Shown here: in pieces, positions 10,864 through 21,134 of the stretch | How the letters are laid out: each line of letters opens with the position of its first letter | Numbering within the stretch: position 1 is the stretch's first letter | Translations under genes and position numbers: made by a program | Assembly: GCA_010093485.1 (NCBI GenBank) | Contig: MU001506.1 | Location: forward strand, 1,240,001 to 1,304,000 | Source: Karstenula rhodostoma CBS 690.94 | Taxonomy: Eukaryota > Ascomycota > Dothideomycetes > Pleosporales > Didymosphaeriaceae | Length of the DNA: 64,000 nucleotides | Direction of reading: 5' to 3' | Notes under the pieces: generated by a model | What the model was told of the DNA's origin: nothing | Database searches by the model: none | Seen by the model: only the letters and a program-made list of their open reading frames with translations

Positions 10864-11844
10864 GTTTATAATCTTAACCTAATACTGTATCGCCCGTGTT
10901 CACCTTCCCGTGAGAGCCCGTGTCGCCCTGGAGACCGAGATTTTCTACCATATGTTCGAGGTTGCACCAAACGCTATCCACCCCTTCAAACCCTGGATGC
11001 CTGGATCCCCTTCGAATTCACGTACACGAACCAATACACCCTCCGTCCTGACCAGCCCGGGCCGACCCCAGAATCGTACACGGTCAACCAGCGTCAGAAG
11101 TGCGAAATTTTCAACGACTGTTGGCAGGAGGCCACAGATGAAGAGATATGTAGAGGACATGAATTTCGTTGCTGTGAAGAGCATAGCAACCGCCTACACC
11201 GGATATCGAACATCACCCTCAGTAGGGGACGCTCGCTGTACGACAGAGATCTACTAGACAATCTAGTAAAAGTACTGCCGGCGTCCGAATGGTCCGATAT
11301 AGACTTATGGCGGGATAAGTACCTCCTAGAGCCATGGATAACGGCGTACTTCGAACACAAGGTAAACCAGCAGATCTGGGTAATCGACTTCGAATATTGG
11401 GCAGGAAAGAAGGACGTGGCGGCGCTTGGCTTGCAGGGATCCATTATGAACCTGTTCGACCAGTCCAAGCAATATACCTTTAACATCAACTACGGCATGT
11501 CCCTAGAGGGGATGAAGAGGACCTTCGCGCTTGCGGTACCAGAAGAAACAGGTACCCTGGCCAAATTTCGCAACGGGATATCAGATCGCGTATACGGCGA
11601 CATTAGCCCCCTCGACTGTCCTACTCTATCCAAGGTTAAAGAGGAGATCGAAAAGATTGGCTTTGAGTATGACAAAGCATTAGTACTATACTGGAGCAAT
11701 ACTAAAGCAGACCTACAATGCTTAGCCCGGATCTTCTATAAGACGCCGCAGATGATCATGACACCGGACGAGCTACTGCCAACATTTGATATATTCCTAG
11801 TAATGTCCTTTTTTAGGCGCACGTACAATATGCCAATATACTAG
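10864..11844 (+). pseudogene. Start-less DEDD exonuclease-like (RNase H fold) domain fragment
   Basis: An open frame of about 327 codons from the stop at 10861 to TAG/TAA at 11844 with no ATG near its beginning; the first possible start-like codon in frame is a GTG at 11416. The translation is protein-like throughout: an upstream Cys/Trp-containing part (KCEIFNDCWQEATDEEICRG) and a C-terminal half with VIDFEYW at 11380-11400 (D-x-E, DEDD motif I) and SNTKADLQCL near 11695-11725 (N-x3-D, motif II). A clear motif III (H/Y-x3-D) is missing, so the domain is probably cut off at the C-terminus. AT-rich sequence flanks both ends. The likely history is a transposed or truncated copy of a larger fungal protein. 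The DEDD assignment comes from motifs only. Confidence 0.5.
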
Positions 11845-12678
11845 CTTAAAGTAGCCTACTAACTAGTAAGGCCTAATAGGCGGTTAATAAACTTCTATTC
11901 TGTCGATACCGACGCTTTCGCCCTGTAGGAGCTGGCAGATTACATGTGAAGCGTCCTCGACGCCTAACGAGCTGGCGAGTATGGGGACAGAGCTAAGGAG
12001 CACGGAGAGAGTGTTTAGATGTATGGAAATAGGTCGTCTATCTAACGTTTTTGGCCATACACACTTTACTCTAGTCTGCTCGATCTACGTCCTAAGTGCG
12101 CAATTAGTGCCTATTAGGCGATACTTTTATATCGTGTCTTTAACAATACTTTATTTATATATTATTAGTGGGCGAGATATTGTAACAGTCCTTCTTTCTA
12201 TAGAAATCAAGCTTTCCAGGTTTGTAAGCTGAAGGTGCCGTCGAAAAAGGAGTAATGCACTGGATCGAGTAGCGAATTTCGCTCGACGCGCTGGGATATC
12301 ATGCACAAAGCATGTGAAATTGTTAGTATCATCATTATTATTGTTGGAGACTATGAGTCCTGAAATAATGGCTACTAGATCCAGATGGTAGATAAATTGG
12401 CATATGAGATATAGCCGAGGATGGAGCACAGAAGCACGCGTGTTTTAGAAACAATGCCTCAAAGCTCCGACCTTATGCCTATATGCCCATAGTTCATTAA
12501 ACCTTCCATTGCAGATCCTGTTTCATTGCCCTATCTAAATCCGCAAACATCCGATCAACAGATTCATCCATTGACCGTTTTTCTCCATCTCGAATAGTGA
12601 TCATTAGAAGCCCTTCATATAAAATTCGTTGTGAGCCTCCTAAGGCTCCTTCCTTGTAGGGCCTTCGCAGTATTGTCG
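11845..12678. other. Intergenic, partly AT-rich, no gene seen
   Basis: Contains TA-rich patches (12,110-12,180, 12,310-12,370) resembling old RIP-eroded repeat DNA. The few open frames have no coding character on either strand. Confidence 0.5.
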
Positions 12679-13259
12679 TTAGGCCGTGCGTCTCCAAACC
12701 CGCATGCTCCGCCGCGGTGTATTCGCACCTGGACCGGCATTCGGCTGAGCATTGCCGAACCCGCATCCACCATCTCTTTCTTGTGCAGGGATCACAGCGG
12801 CGCACTTCGAAGTACGAAACCCGCAACACAGTGTTGCGCAGTCTGCATCGGAAGTACAGGCGCCAGTAATGAATTGAGTTCCTAGTACCTTCCCAGAGTC
12901 TGTACCGGCCGCTGAAGTCGGAGCAGGAGATACTCTTGTGCTAATTAGAACGGCCACAGTTCCATTTCCACCTGCAGCGGCTCCAGTGTTCACATTCGGG
13001 CCCGCGTTGGATTGCGCGTTACCGAACCCGCATCCACCATCTCTTTCTTGCGCAGGGATCACAGCGGCGCACTTCGAAGTACGAAACCCGCAACACAGTG
13101 TTGCGCAGTCTGCGTCAGAAGTACAAGCGCCAGTAATAAATTGCGTACCCTGGGCAGCAACGTAAAGACAAACTGGTGCTTCGTTAGTCTTCCAAACCAT
13201 TGGTCGTGGGTGGTTGTCATACGGTTAAAAGAAACTAAAAGCTTGAGAAGGGGGGTCAT
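12679..13259 (-). CDS. Secreted Cys-rich protein with two BAS2-like domains (effector candidate)
   Basis: 176 aa in two exons, 13259-13223 and 13172-12679. The 50-nt intron (13173-13222; GTATGA, branch GACTAAC, acceptor CACCAG) joins a signal peptide, MTPLLKLLVSFNLCLYVAA, to the mature part. Two copies of a ~50-residue domain follow (about residues 20-70 and 113-165). Each has GTQFITGACTSDADCATLCC, a second half with CAAVIPAQERDGGCGFG, and six or more Cys. Text and spacing match the biotrophy-associated secreted protein 2 (BAS2)-like family of plant-associated ascomycetes, which usually has one domain. A Gly/Ala/Thr linker separates the copies. The C-terminal tail RRSMRVWRRTA is basic and unlike the family, so the second copy may be truncated or run into unrelated DNA. 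A host-facing role is inference from family. Confidence 0.8.
12749..12886 (-). repeat. Domain-encoding direct repeat, copy B
   Basis: About 138 bp encoding the second Cys-rich domain. It differs from copy A (13012-13149) at only a handful of positions, mostly transitions, indicating recent internal duplication. Confidence 0.85.
13012..13149 (-). repeat. Domain-encoding direct repeat, copy A
   Basis: First Cys-rich domain copy, 263 bp from copy B in the same reading frame; nearly identical at DNA level. Confidence 0.85.
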
Positions 13260-13308
13260 ATTGCTGTGATATAAGATAGAAGACTCGTTTCCAGCAGGCT
13301 CTAGCTTG

Positions 13309-13315
13309 TATATAA
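13309..13315 (-). promoter_or_regulatory. TATA element of the BAS2-like gene
   Basis: TTATATA on the minus strand, 50 bp upstream of the ATG at 13259. Secreted inducible fungal genes often have such a focused TATA promoter with a short leader. Confidence 0.5.
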
Positions 13316-15105
13316 GGCCTGGCCGACTTCACCTGAAAGTGTTTCGAAGGAGAGTGAAAAATGAGATGGGAAAGTGTTCGTTGAGGCCTTTAGGAGTTCG
13401 AATGAACTAAGTATAATCATCGTCCACTTTATATCCTGAGCATTATTGCAGGCTTGATTCAGAATGATCCACTCTGATACTACGGACCCTGCCTGAGGTA
13501 GTAACGTCTCGTCCCGAAACCCTAAGACTTGCTTGTGGCTTCCCCAAGTGGCGATGACATGCAGTAGACAGTAGAATTGTCAATGGTCCACGTATAGCGC
13601 TGGTCACCTTGTTTGGCGGCAATTTGGTGTGCGAATGAGGCGGGAGAAGCGATCACCTTGGCTACAATTTGGAAACAGCTAGATCGAGATAGTAGCTGTT
13701 CCCAACGTTATGCGTTCGAGTTCCTCAAAGCCGACGACATCGGCGGCTGTCGATATTGGAAAATAGAGTTGCATTCCAGTGTGCACGGGTTTCTGAAGAG
13801 CGACGGGCGGCACGTCAACCCAATCGGAGTTCGGCCTGCCGTACCCACTTCCACATAGCCTCATGCGCCTGTTGCAGAGCATCACGCCTCATGGCATTTC
13901 AGGTTTCTTTTCTGTCTGAGGAATCCGCTGCCTCGATCATTCAGAGTTTTTCCCTTTTTGGATGGTGGGGTTGAGGTGTGCGAGAGCAATTAAGGCGTCC
14001 AAAACACCAACGGTCGCAGAGCCGCTGACAGTGTGAGAGCTTTGTTTTAACTATACTTATACAGTAAAGAAGCCCTTGCGTTTCTCATGCTTTCTATTTA
14101 TTTTATTATGCAAGCCTTAGGCGCTGTGTGCGCGGGTCGCTGCCTCCATGTTCCTCACTGATGCCACATTTTCATGGCACAAAATACATGCTGAGGGCTT
14201 CAGCTCTTTGGTGATCTGCCATGACACGCACATCAAATATGCATCCATTAGCAATTTCTAGAACGATCACGTCGAGCAGATATTGTGTGAAAAAAGGTTC
14301 GCTTAGTTACTCAACCTGTGGTTTTCTAATTGTTGACTCGAACTATAAAGTAGTATACTGTAAAGTAATAGATAAATATAGACTACTATCTAAAAGTAAT
14401 ATAAAAAGAAGCGTTATAAGTAAATAAATAAGGTCGGGTAAGTAAGTAAGATTTAGTAGCTTGCTATAAAACCTCGGTTAGGAGATTGCTTTTTTTTGTT
14501 GGGACAGGTATATGTGTCGCAGCGCTGCCACGCTGCGGCACCGCTCAACCTGTAAATGAACGAGTCTACGGTAGCTCTCTAATAGGCATCGAATTATGGC
14601 CAGATCTTCGCGAGACTTTACATGATTGGAGTTAGGAGGGAACTGACTCTGGCTTGATTTCACGTGCCGCGAAGACATAAGGGACCATCCACTGCATTTA
14701 GCTGAAGTTATAGTGGCCCGACCGGAATTAGTCTCTAAGAGGAAACCAAGACAACTGTCTGCCAAACATCGCAGTACGATGCTGGTCGAGAAACATTTGA
14801 AGGATACACAGCGACCTTCCATCACATCATTGGACTAATCTATGTTGCTATCTTTCGTCATTTCTCAAGTTCGCGCGATTGGCGCATCTCTTGAAGTTCT
14901 ATTTATACTGCACGTGTGTGGTGGGGTACAGGTAGTCAGCGTTGCGTACACTAAGGCTGTATTCCGCTTAGTCTCCGCCTAAACATAGGTAGGCATCTGC
15001 TCGTGCTCTTACACCAGTGGATATCTGGACGCTCTGTCTCCTCTGGTTTTCCCATTTCTCGCAACACCCAGGAAGCTGGCAGGAGACTCACGTGAAGACA
15101 CAACT
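13316..15105. other. 1.8-kb gene-poor stretch
   Basis: No frame with coding character. An AT-rich patch at about 14,330-14,480 resembles RIP-eroded repeat remnants. The minus-strand frame at 14478-14825 has no family features. The last 100 bp are C/T- and A-rich and probably form the leader of the gene at 15106. Confidence 0.5.
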
Positions 15106-16152
15106 ATGACGACAGCCCAGTCATCTTCCGCTCGGTCAGGTCATCACATGGTGTTCACCATTCCCCGCACAGCATCACACCTACTCCTTAAACTACTGAA
15201 TCTTCCCGAACAGAGTTCGCTTTATCGCCACTCGAATAACCTGGATGGATATATTTTCCTTCCTGCAGCAGCCCCACGCTTCAGACAGTCTCTGCCAGGA
15301 AAGCCGATCCAGGATTGGACAGATGGAGAGAAAGCAGCTCTGAAAGATGCGATGCAGAGCAGCTTCGATGACTGGTTGAGCTTAATCGAACAAGGGGAAA
15401 AACGAGGCAAGAGTACCTTTATCAAAGAACATATGAATTGGATGGCCTCTCCTGTTGCTGAAGCTCGTCTGTATGGACATGATGAGAGCGACTCGAGCAC
15501 TGCAACACAATTCCGAGTGCACTGGAAATGTCAAGAAACAAACGACGAGGGAGACGAAGATAACATAACTTGTCTTCCTGACGCGTTTCTGCTCAAGCTA
15601 ATCAAGCCCACCTTCCTCGTCCGCCATCCCGCTCTCACTTTCCCGAGCTGTCTACGCACAGCCATCGATAACCAAGGCGCCTCAGCCGTTTTAGATGAGG
15701 AGAAGATTCAACAGTGGGAATGTACTTACCTTTGGAGTCTATCTCTGTACACCTTCTACACCAAATCAGCAGCGAAGTTTGATCGCCAAAGTTTTGTCGA
15801 TGGAGTTGAGTATCCGATCGTGCTCGATGCTCAAGACCTTGGAGACGAGGCTCTTGTGAAGAAATATGCGAAGGCTGTTGGGTTGGATGAGGATAAAGTG
15901 CGCTTCACGTGGAAGCCTGCGGAAGAGAAAGAGCTAGGTAGGCTTGGAAAGATGGATAAGAGAATGAGGAGCACGATTCTAGCAAGTACTGGTATCGAAA
16001 AGGGAAAATTGCAGGCTGGCGAACTAGACACGGAGACTCTGGAGGAAGAGTGGAGAAGTGAATTTGGAGAGGTGTTGAGCGAGAGGCTTGCGAGGCTTGT
16101 CAATAGCAACATAGAGGCGTACGAAGCGCTCAAAAGCGCAAGGTTGAGATGA
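15106..16152 (+). CDS. Sulfotransferase-like P-loop protein (fungal family)
   Basis: 348 aa, single exon. The N-terminus carries the family hallmark FTIPRTASHLLLKLLNLPEQ (residues 17-36), the region that in sulfotransferases forms the 5'-PSB loop binding the PAPS phosphate. Further motifs are FIKEH (about 105) and FLVRHPALTFPS (about 170-181), equivalent to the 3'-phosphate-binding R-x(n)-S region with the P-x-x-x-x-P-S pattern. A C-terminal helical part is rich in Glu/Lys/Arg. Members of this group often sit near secondary-metabolite genes in ascomycetes, but here the next gene is a broken dehydrogenase and no backbone enzyme is visible. Substrate unknown; catalysis not proven, because some family members lack an obvious catalytic His. 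Start chosen as the first ATG in the only long frame. Confidence 0.68.
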   Translation: MTTAQSSSARSGHHMVFTIPRTASHLLLKLLNLPEQSSLYRHSNNLDGYIFLPAAAPRFRQSLPGKPIQDWTDGEKAALKDAMQSSFDDWLSLIEQGEKRGKSTFIKEHMNWMASPVAEARLYGHDESDSSTATQFRVHWKCQETNDEGDEDNITCLPDAFLLKLIKPTFLVRHPALTFPSCLRTAIDNQGASAVLDEEKIQQWECTYLWSLSLYTFYTKSAAKFDRQSFVDGVEYPIVLDAQDLGDEALVKKYAKAVGLDEDKVRFTWKPAEEKELGRLGKMDKRMRSTILASTGIEKGKLQAGELDTETLEEEWRSEFGEVLSERLARLVNSNIEAYEALKSARLR

Positions 16153-16735
16153 TGAGATAGGTCTGCTAGGTGCAACTACTTGGAGATGGTTTTTAAATGA
16201 ATAGAAGGTAATCTTTGGGTTTCGGTTTGGGATCATTCGTAGTGTTCACGAGTATATTGTAACTTATCAGTTAAAATCTGCTTCATTGCCCAGTGTTCTC
16301 ATTGCCTTTGATTACATATAATGCATATTGAGTGAATATAATGAAAACGTAATCCTACTGGCCTACTGGTTAGGTTCACCAAGTGCAGATGCTGGACTAG
16401 TTTCGGGCCCGAAAACTTGCAGGTAGCGTTGAGCCGCGGCATTAAGAAAGGTATCTCCAACCAATCAGAACTAATTGCGCACTTTACACGTGGATTGAGC
16501 AGACTAGTAGAGTAAAGTGTGTATGAGCAAAAACGTCAGATGAGATGGATTGGTAAAGGAGCGAGAGTTGACCGGAGATAGACGACGACCTGTTTCCAGC
16601 TGGTCGATGCTGCGATCTATGACTATTGGAATAAGTATAAATTCGATAATTCTCGTACACAAGATCTTGCTTTGAACATCACGATACTGTCCTATTAAAG
16701 CTCTCGGACAATAAGAGAATATACCATTTGTCGCA
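16153..16735 (+). promoter_or_regulatory. Promoter region of the dehydrogenase gene
   Basis: 583 bp between same-strand genes. TATAAA at 16636-16641 stands 95 bp before the ATG at 16736. Nothing else recognised. Confidence 0.45.
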
Positions 16736-17708
16736 ATGTCAGAACCTCCCGCTTACACTGGCTACCTATTTCCAGGCCGGGAGAATCTTCGCCACGACAT
16801 CTACCCGACCATTTCCGCCGCGCAGACACCATCTTTAAAGCAACCTGGCAAGGTCGCTTTGATCACAGGTGCAGGCCGTGGTATCGGACGTGCCACAGCA
16901 CTTCAGTACGCTCGCGCAGACGTTGCCGCCATCATACTCTGCGCTCGGACTGCTTCGCAGCTCGACGAAGTACAGTCCGAAGTTCACAAAATCAACGATA
17001 GCATACGGGTCCACAAGTTCTCACTCGATGTTACCGAAGACGCCGCCGTAGCTCACTGTGCGGAAGAGGTCAAGAAAACGGAAGGCCGTTTGGACGTCCT
17101 CGTCAACAATGCTGGCAGCGGCACCCCTTAGGTTCCTATCTCAAAAGGTGACCCTAAGCGTTACTGGGGCAGTATCACCGTGAACGTAAAAGGGCCCTAT
17201 CTCTTCCTACACGCGTTCCTGCCACTACTACAGATTACGGCTCGGAAATTCAACACCATCACCACGGTCATTAACATGACGAGTATTGGCGCGCACACAG
17301 TCTATCCGGGCCTAAGCGAATACTCCATTGGGAAGGTGGCGCTGAACACGTTGACCCAGTTTGTGGATGCTGAGTACAGAGACCAAGGCATCCAGGCTTT
17401 CGCGCTGCACCCTGGAGGCATAGACACCGATATGGCTCGGTCGGATGAGACGTTTATCAAAGGTCTTGACGGACGTGAGTGTTCCCTTATGCATAGAATG
17501 GATGTGGGTCTCATCGAAATCCTGGCAATGCGCAGTCTTGATCGACACCGTGGAATTGCCCGGCGGTTTCTGTGTTTGGCTCAGTGCGGCGGACAGAAAA
17601 TGGCTTAGTGGGAGATATTTGGCTGCTCCATGGGATGTGGAGAGCATAGAGCAGATGCAAGATGACATTGTTGCGGGGGATAAGCTAAAAGCCAGGCTTG
17701 TGCTCTGA
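16736..17708 (+). pseudogene. Short-chain dehydrogenase/reductase with in-frame stop
   Basis: Classical SDR, 303 codons in two exons (16736-17474, 17536-17708; intron 61 nt, GTGAGT to GCGCAG). NAD(P)-binding TGAGRGIG is at residues 44-51, NNAG at 124-127, and the catalytic Ser/Tyr/Lys lie in NMTSIGAH and EYSIGK. The C-terminus (VELPGGFCVWL, WLSGRYLAAPWDV) is typical of a fungal SDR subfamily. Codon 132 (17129-17131) is TAG directly after NNAGSGTP. Relatives usually have Trp here (pattern E-P-W-x-P), so a single TGG to TAG transition explains it. The rest of the frame and splice sites are intact, so the lesion is recent, a sequencing error, or read through. No splice event can remove it without losing NNAG. 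Confidence 0.85.
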
Positions 17709-17946
17709 ATGAATTGAGGTTAAGCTGTAAGCTTGTTCTGCGTAGTGGCTAAGCAGCGATGCTTCAATGAGAAAATCGCATCACAGCTACCCCACATTTG
17801 ATTCGGCGCAAAGGAATCCGTCTCATGTGCACTTTATCCATTGTATTGCAATACTTTGCCAATCTACCACTACCCAGGTGATTAAAACGTATGTACTAGA
17901 ATCGAATAATACCTTCCTACTCGAATTGACCAGCCTCCCCAGTCTT
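17709..17946. other. Convergent intergenic spacer
   Basis: 238 bp between the 3' ends of the dehydrogenase and the pectate lyase; presumably both 3' UTRs. Confidence 0.5.
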
Positions 17947-19179
17947 TCAAACATCAGCCTTCGTGGTCGCTCCAAGTGCCTCTCCACTCTTTGGAATCAA
18001 GAATTCGCTTGACGGCACTCTCCCATTGCTCAATCTAGCCTTTTGCAACGTGCTTGGATCCACACTAACAAAGCTCGAGTTTGACCACGTCCCACTCTGC
18101 CATGAATTCCCCGAAGCCTTGACAGTCGACACAAGTGTTACCTGTGCGCTACCGACGTTCACAGCTGCAATGTTAGACTTGAGAGATGAGCTTGAGCTGC
18201 GGAAGTTGAAGCCCACGTCGCCGTTGTTCCACGCCGTGTTACGTTCCACAGTAAGGCTTCCAGGGTTGCCATTGTCGATGAAGCCTTTTTTAGCATTCGA
18301 ATAGGCTATACTGTTGCGTACGATGTGGTTGGCAGGCGGATTGCCGGTAATGCCGAGTTTGAAGCCGTTGCCGTCGCCATTAAAGTTGGAAAAACCCCAT
18401 CGATTGAAGCCATTCTGGAACGAATACACCTCCTCAATTGTGACTGGAGAACCGAACATGAATAGATCAAGCCCATCATCAACGTTGTCCCAAAGGCGCG
18501 CGTTGCGTAGGACGTTGCCCTCGCCGGATCCCGATTTGCAGGCAAAACCATCGGCGGATTCGCCATTTTTGCGGGGGTCTCGGTTGCGGTAGGAGTCCAG
18601 GTAGAGGACGGTGTTGTTGGAGGAAGCGCCTTCGATTTGGAAGCCGGTTTCATAGTTATCGTGTGTGGTGATAAGTTCGTAGTAGTTGTGGGAAGCGTCA
18701 CGAGCGTAGATGCCGTAGGGTCCGTTAATCAGCCTAAAGCAAGTCAGTCGAGATCGATGAGATTGGTGCCATATGGGCGATACCTACTCCAGGTTGTAGA
18801 ACTTCCAGTAATTTGCATATTGGATATGGAATATGCCACGCTCCTTGTTGGGCAGAGATTCATCCAGTCCGTAAGGAGTACCCGGCAAATTTTCGCCGTC
18901 TATGATTACTTTCTCTGTCTGGTACGATCGAACTGTTATCGGTGACGTGCGTGTGCCATTCGTTTTGAATTGGATGTTCGTCGTGGGCTTGTAGGTGCCC
19001 GCTTTCAAGAAGATAGTGTCGCCGGCAGCTGCTGCGTTGACTGCAGATTGGATGGATCCGTAGGGTGATGTTGAAGTGCCGGTGCCAGTTCCTGTCGGTG
19101 ACACGTAGATGTCTTTCGCGTTCGACAAGCCGCCCAGTGCAGATATAGCAAAAAGAGCAGCCTTTTGTACGTTAAGCAT
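17947..19179 (-). CDS. Secreted pectate lyase, polysaccharide lyase family 9
   Basis: 392 aa in two exons, 19179-18788 and 18733-17947, with a 54-nt intron (GTAGGT, branch GACTGAC, acceptor TTTAG). Signal peptide at about residues 1-21 (MLNVQKAALFAISALGGLSNA). A parallel beta-helix lyase follows: IYVSPTGTGTGTSTSPYGSIQSAV, YGIYARDASHNYYELITTHDNYETGF, and ADGFACKSGSG followed by LWDNVDDGLDLF, the region that in PL9 enzymes contributes the Ca-binding Asp cluster and catalytic Lys. It cleaves polygalacturonate by beta-elimination, attacking plant cell wall pectin outside the cell. Length matches single-domain PL9 enzymes. All expected motifs appear intact. Confidence 0.88.
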
Positions 19180-19696
19180 AATGAATGTTTATAAGCAGTG
19201 TTTACTCAGAAGCGAAGGAGGATCTCGGCTGCCGCAATCGCCATCAGGAGAACAGTACAGTCTTATATTTCACTAAGATTGCCCCGAGCAGAGCAGCGAG
19301 GTAGAATCCGTCCGCCCGACTAACTACGGTACTATGCTAATTCCCCTATCCACTGTAATTGTTTTGGAAGCTATGGATCGAGACTTGGCAATTGATTAGG
19401 TACGGCATGGGTCGTGGTGAAACGATCCCCACCAATCGGAGCATGGCTACGTAGATTAATTCGTCATTTTAGTCGGATTGCAGGACTTCCTTGGCGACCT
19501 AAGCATCCAACGTAGAAAGTGCGCAGGTGCACTCGAATTCCGCCATTGATGGTTAAGTTGAGACTGTCGTACGTTTGGCGGGGCTGTTGCACATGTTCAA
19601 AGAACAACTCTATGCCTGCATAATTTTTTCGGCGTGCAGCCATTGTATCGTTCGTTTCAATGGGAGAATACTCGAACAATGCTTCCATAGAACACA
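19180..19696 (-). promoter_or_regulatory. Promoter region of the pectate lyase gene
   Basis: 517 bp between the pectate lyase start and the lactate dehydrogenase stop. No gene seen. No clear site for a named regulator that I would defend. Confidence 0.4.
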
Positions 19697-20744
19697 TCAC
19701 GCGTGTTTCTCAAGGGCGTGCCTTAGCTCGTCATCCGCCTTTAGCTCTTTCTCTGCGCCCTCGATAACGGCTCGCAACCCCTCTGCGCAGACTTCCAGCA
19801 ATTTCTGCTCATCCCCATCCAACTGGATTGGCATCGCACGCAATATCCCCTTGCGACCGATTACAGCCGGCATTGAGAGGCAGCAGCCCAGGCTCGTTTG
19901 GTAGAACGAGAGTGGGCGCACCGTACGGCTGTCGAACAAGATGTACTTGCAGATGCTAGCAGCCACATTACCAATACCGTACGCGGTGCATCCCTTTGCC
20001 GCGATGATGGCACCGGCTGCACCGCGCGTGTGGGTTTCGATGTCGGTCTTGAACTCATCGGTCAGGTGTTGGGACAACGCGAGACGTAGTGGCGTTGATC
20101 CGATGCTGGCGTTGCTCCATGCAACAAACTGGCTCTCGCCGTGCTCTCCTAGTACGTAGGCATCGATGCTACTCGGGCTGACTTGGGCTTTCTGCGCCAG
20201 AATGCCACGGAGGCGTGCAGAGTCCAGACTCGTACCTGTACCGAGAACTTGTGATTCTGGAAGACCGGAAAGCTTACGTGCGAAGTAGGTCAGGATATCT
20301 ACGGGATTGGCAACAAGAAGCAGAATTGCGTGGGGCGAGATAGGGGACATTGATGTAAAGATGGAAGAGAGGATCTGGAGGTTACGGCGGAGTAGAGACA
20401 GGCGCGATTCGTCTACGAATAGGTCCGAGTCAGAAGTAGTACATGGTTGAAGACTGGCTCCACGGAACAAACTTACCAGGTTTCTGCTTCGCCCCCGCGG
20501 TGATAACCACAATATCGGCCTGTCCCGCCTCTTGATGCGTCCCAGCCCTGATCTTCGTCGCGGCTCGCCCGCCATAAGTTGCATCGCCCAAGTCTCTCAC
20601 TTGCGCTTCTAGCAGCTCTCTCTTGGGATCGACCAGTATGACCTCGCTGCAGATGGGATTTTGGAGCAGGGTGTAGGCGAGGGTCGCGCCGACGTCCCCA
20701 CTGCCTAGGATTGCGATGCTTGTTTTCAGACGCTGTTCCGCCAT
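19697..20744 (-). CDS. L-lactate dehydrogenase
   Basis: 327 aa in two exons, 20744-20477 and 20412-19697, with a 64-nt intron (GTAAGT to TTCGTAG). It interconverts pyruvate and L-lactate with NAD(H). The Rossmann motif GSGDVG is at 14-19; VILVDPKRE ends in the Asp that selects NAD. The active-site loop ITAGAKQKPDESR has Gln-87 at the specificity position (Arg in malate dehydrogenase). Catalytic residues are Asp-153/Arg-156 (SLDSARLR) and His-180 (LGEHGES). The loop reads KPDESR where most relatives read KPGES/TR; the changed residue is encoded across the splice junction, so exact acceptor use matters. Cytosolic, no targeting signal. Confidence 0.9.
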
Positions 20745-21134
20745 GTTGATGCGAATCTAGGGTTTTCCTTTGGGCGCGTGCTTGTGTGGATTGATTTGCT
20801 GTGTCGGAAGGTGTTGTCGAGTGGGCGCGGCGTGTGAGGAGGTTGCACAGGATCGCACTTTCCGAAGAGTCGGTGACAGCTGCGTTCCGAATAACAAACA
20901 AAGGTATCGCGAAGACTTACATTCACATGTCACCAGTCATATGAACTGCAAGTCACGAGCTCTGAAGTAGCGCGGGCCAGCTCTACGGGTAGGCAGCGCG
21001 ATTAAGGAGATTCATGTATGACGTCGGCGCCAAGGGCTAGGCGTACCCCGCTGTTCGCTGCAATCCCGTGCAACTGTCTTCCATACTGTGTAGACGACAT
21101 GATTTCTACTAGTGCCGCTCTCTCTGTGTCGTGA
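20745..21134. promoter_or_regulatory. Promoter region of the lactate dehydrogenase gene
   Basis: 390 bp between same-strand genes. A minus-strand open frame overlaps the start in another phase and looks spurious. No elements recognised. Confidence 0.4.

Noticed and set aside
15106..17708. Sulfotransferase-like gene plus dehydrogenase as a secondary-metabolite cluster
   Set aside because: No polyketide, peptide or terpene backbone enzyme, transporter or regulator nearby, and the dehydrogenase carries a stop; adjacency alone is not enough.
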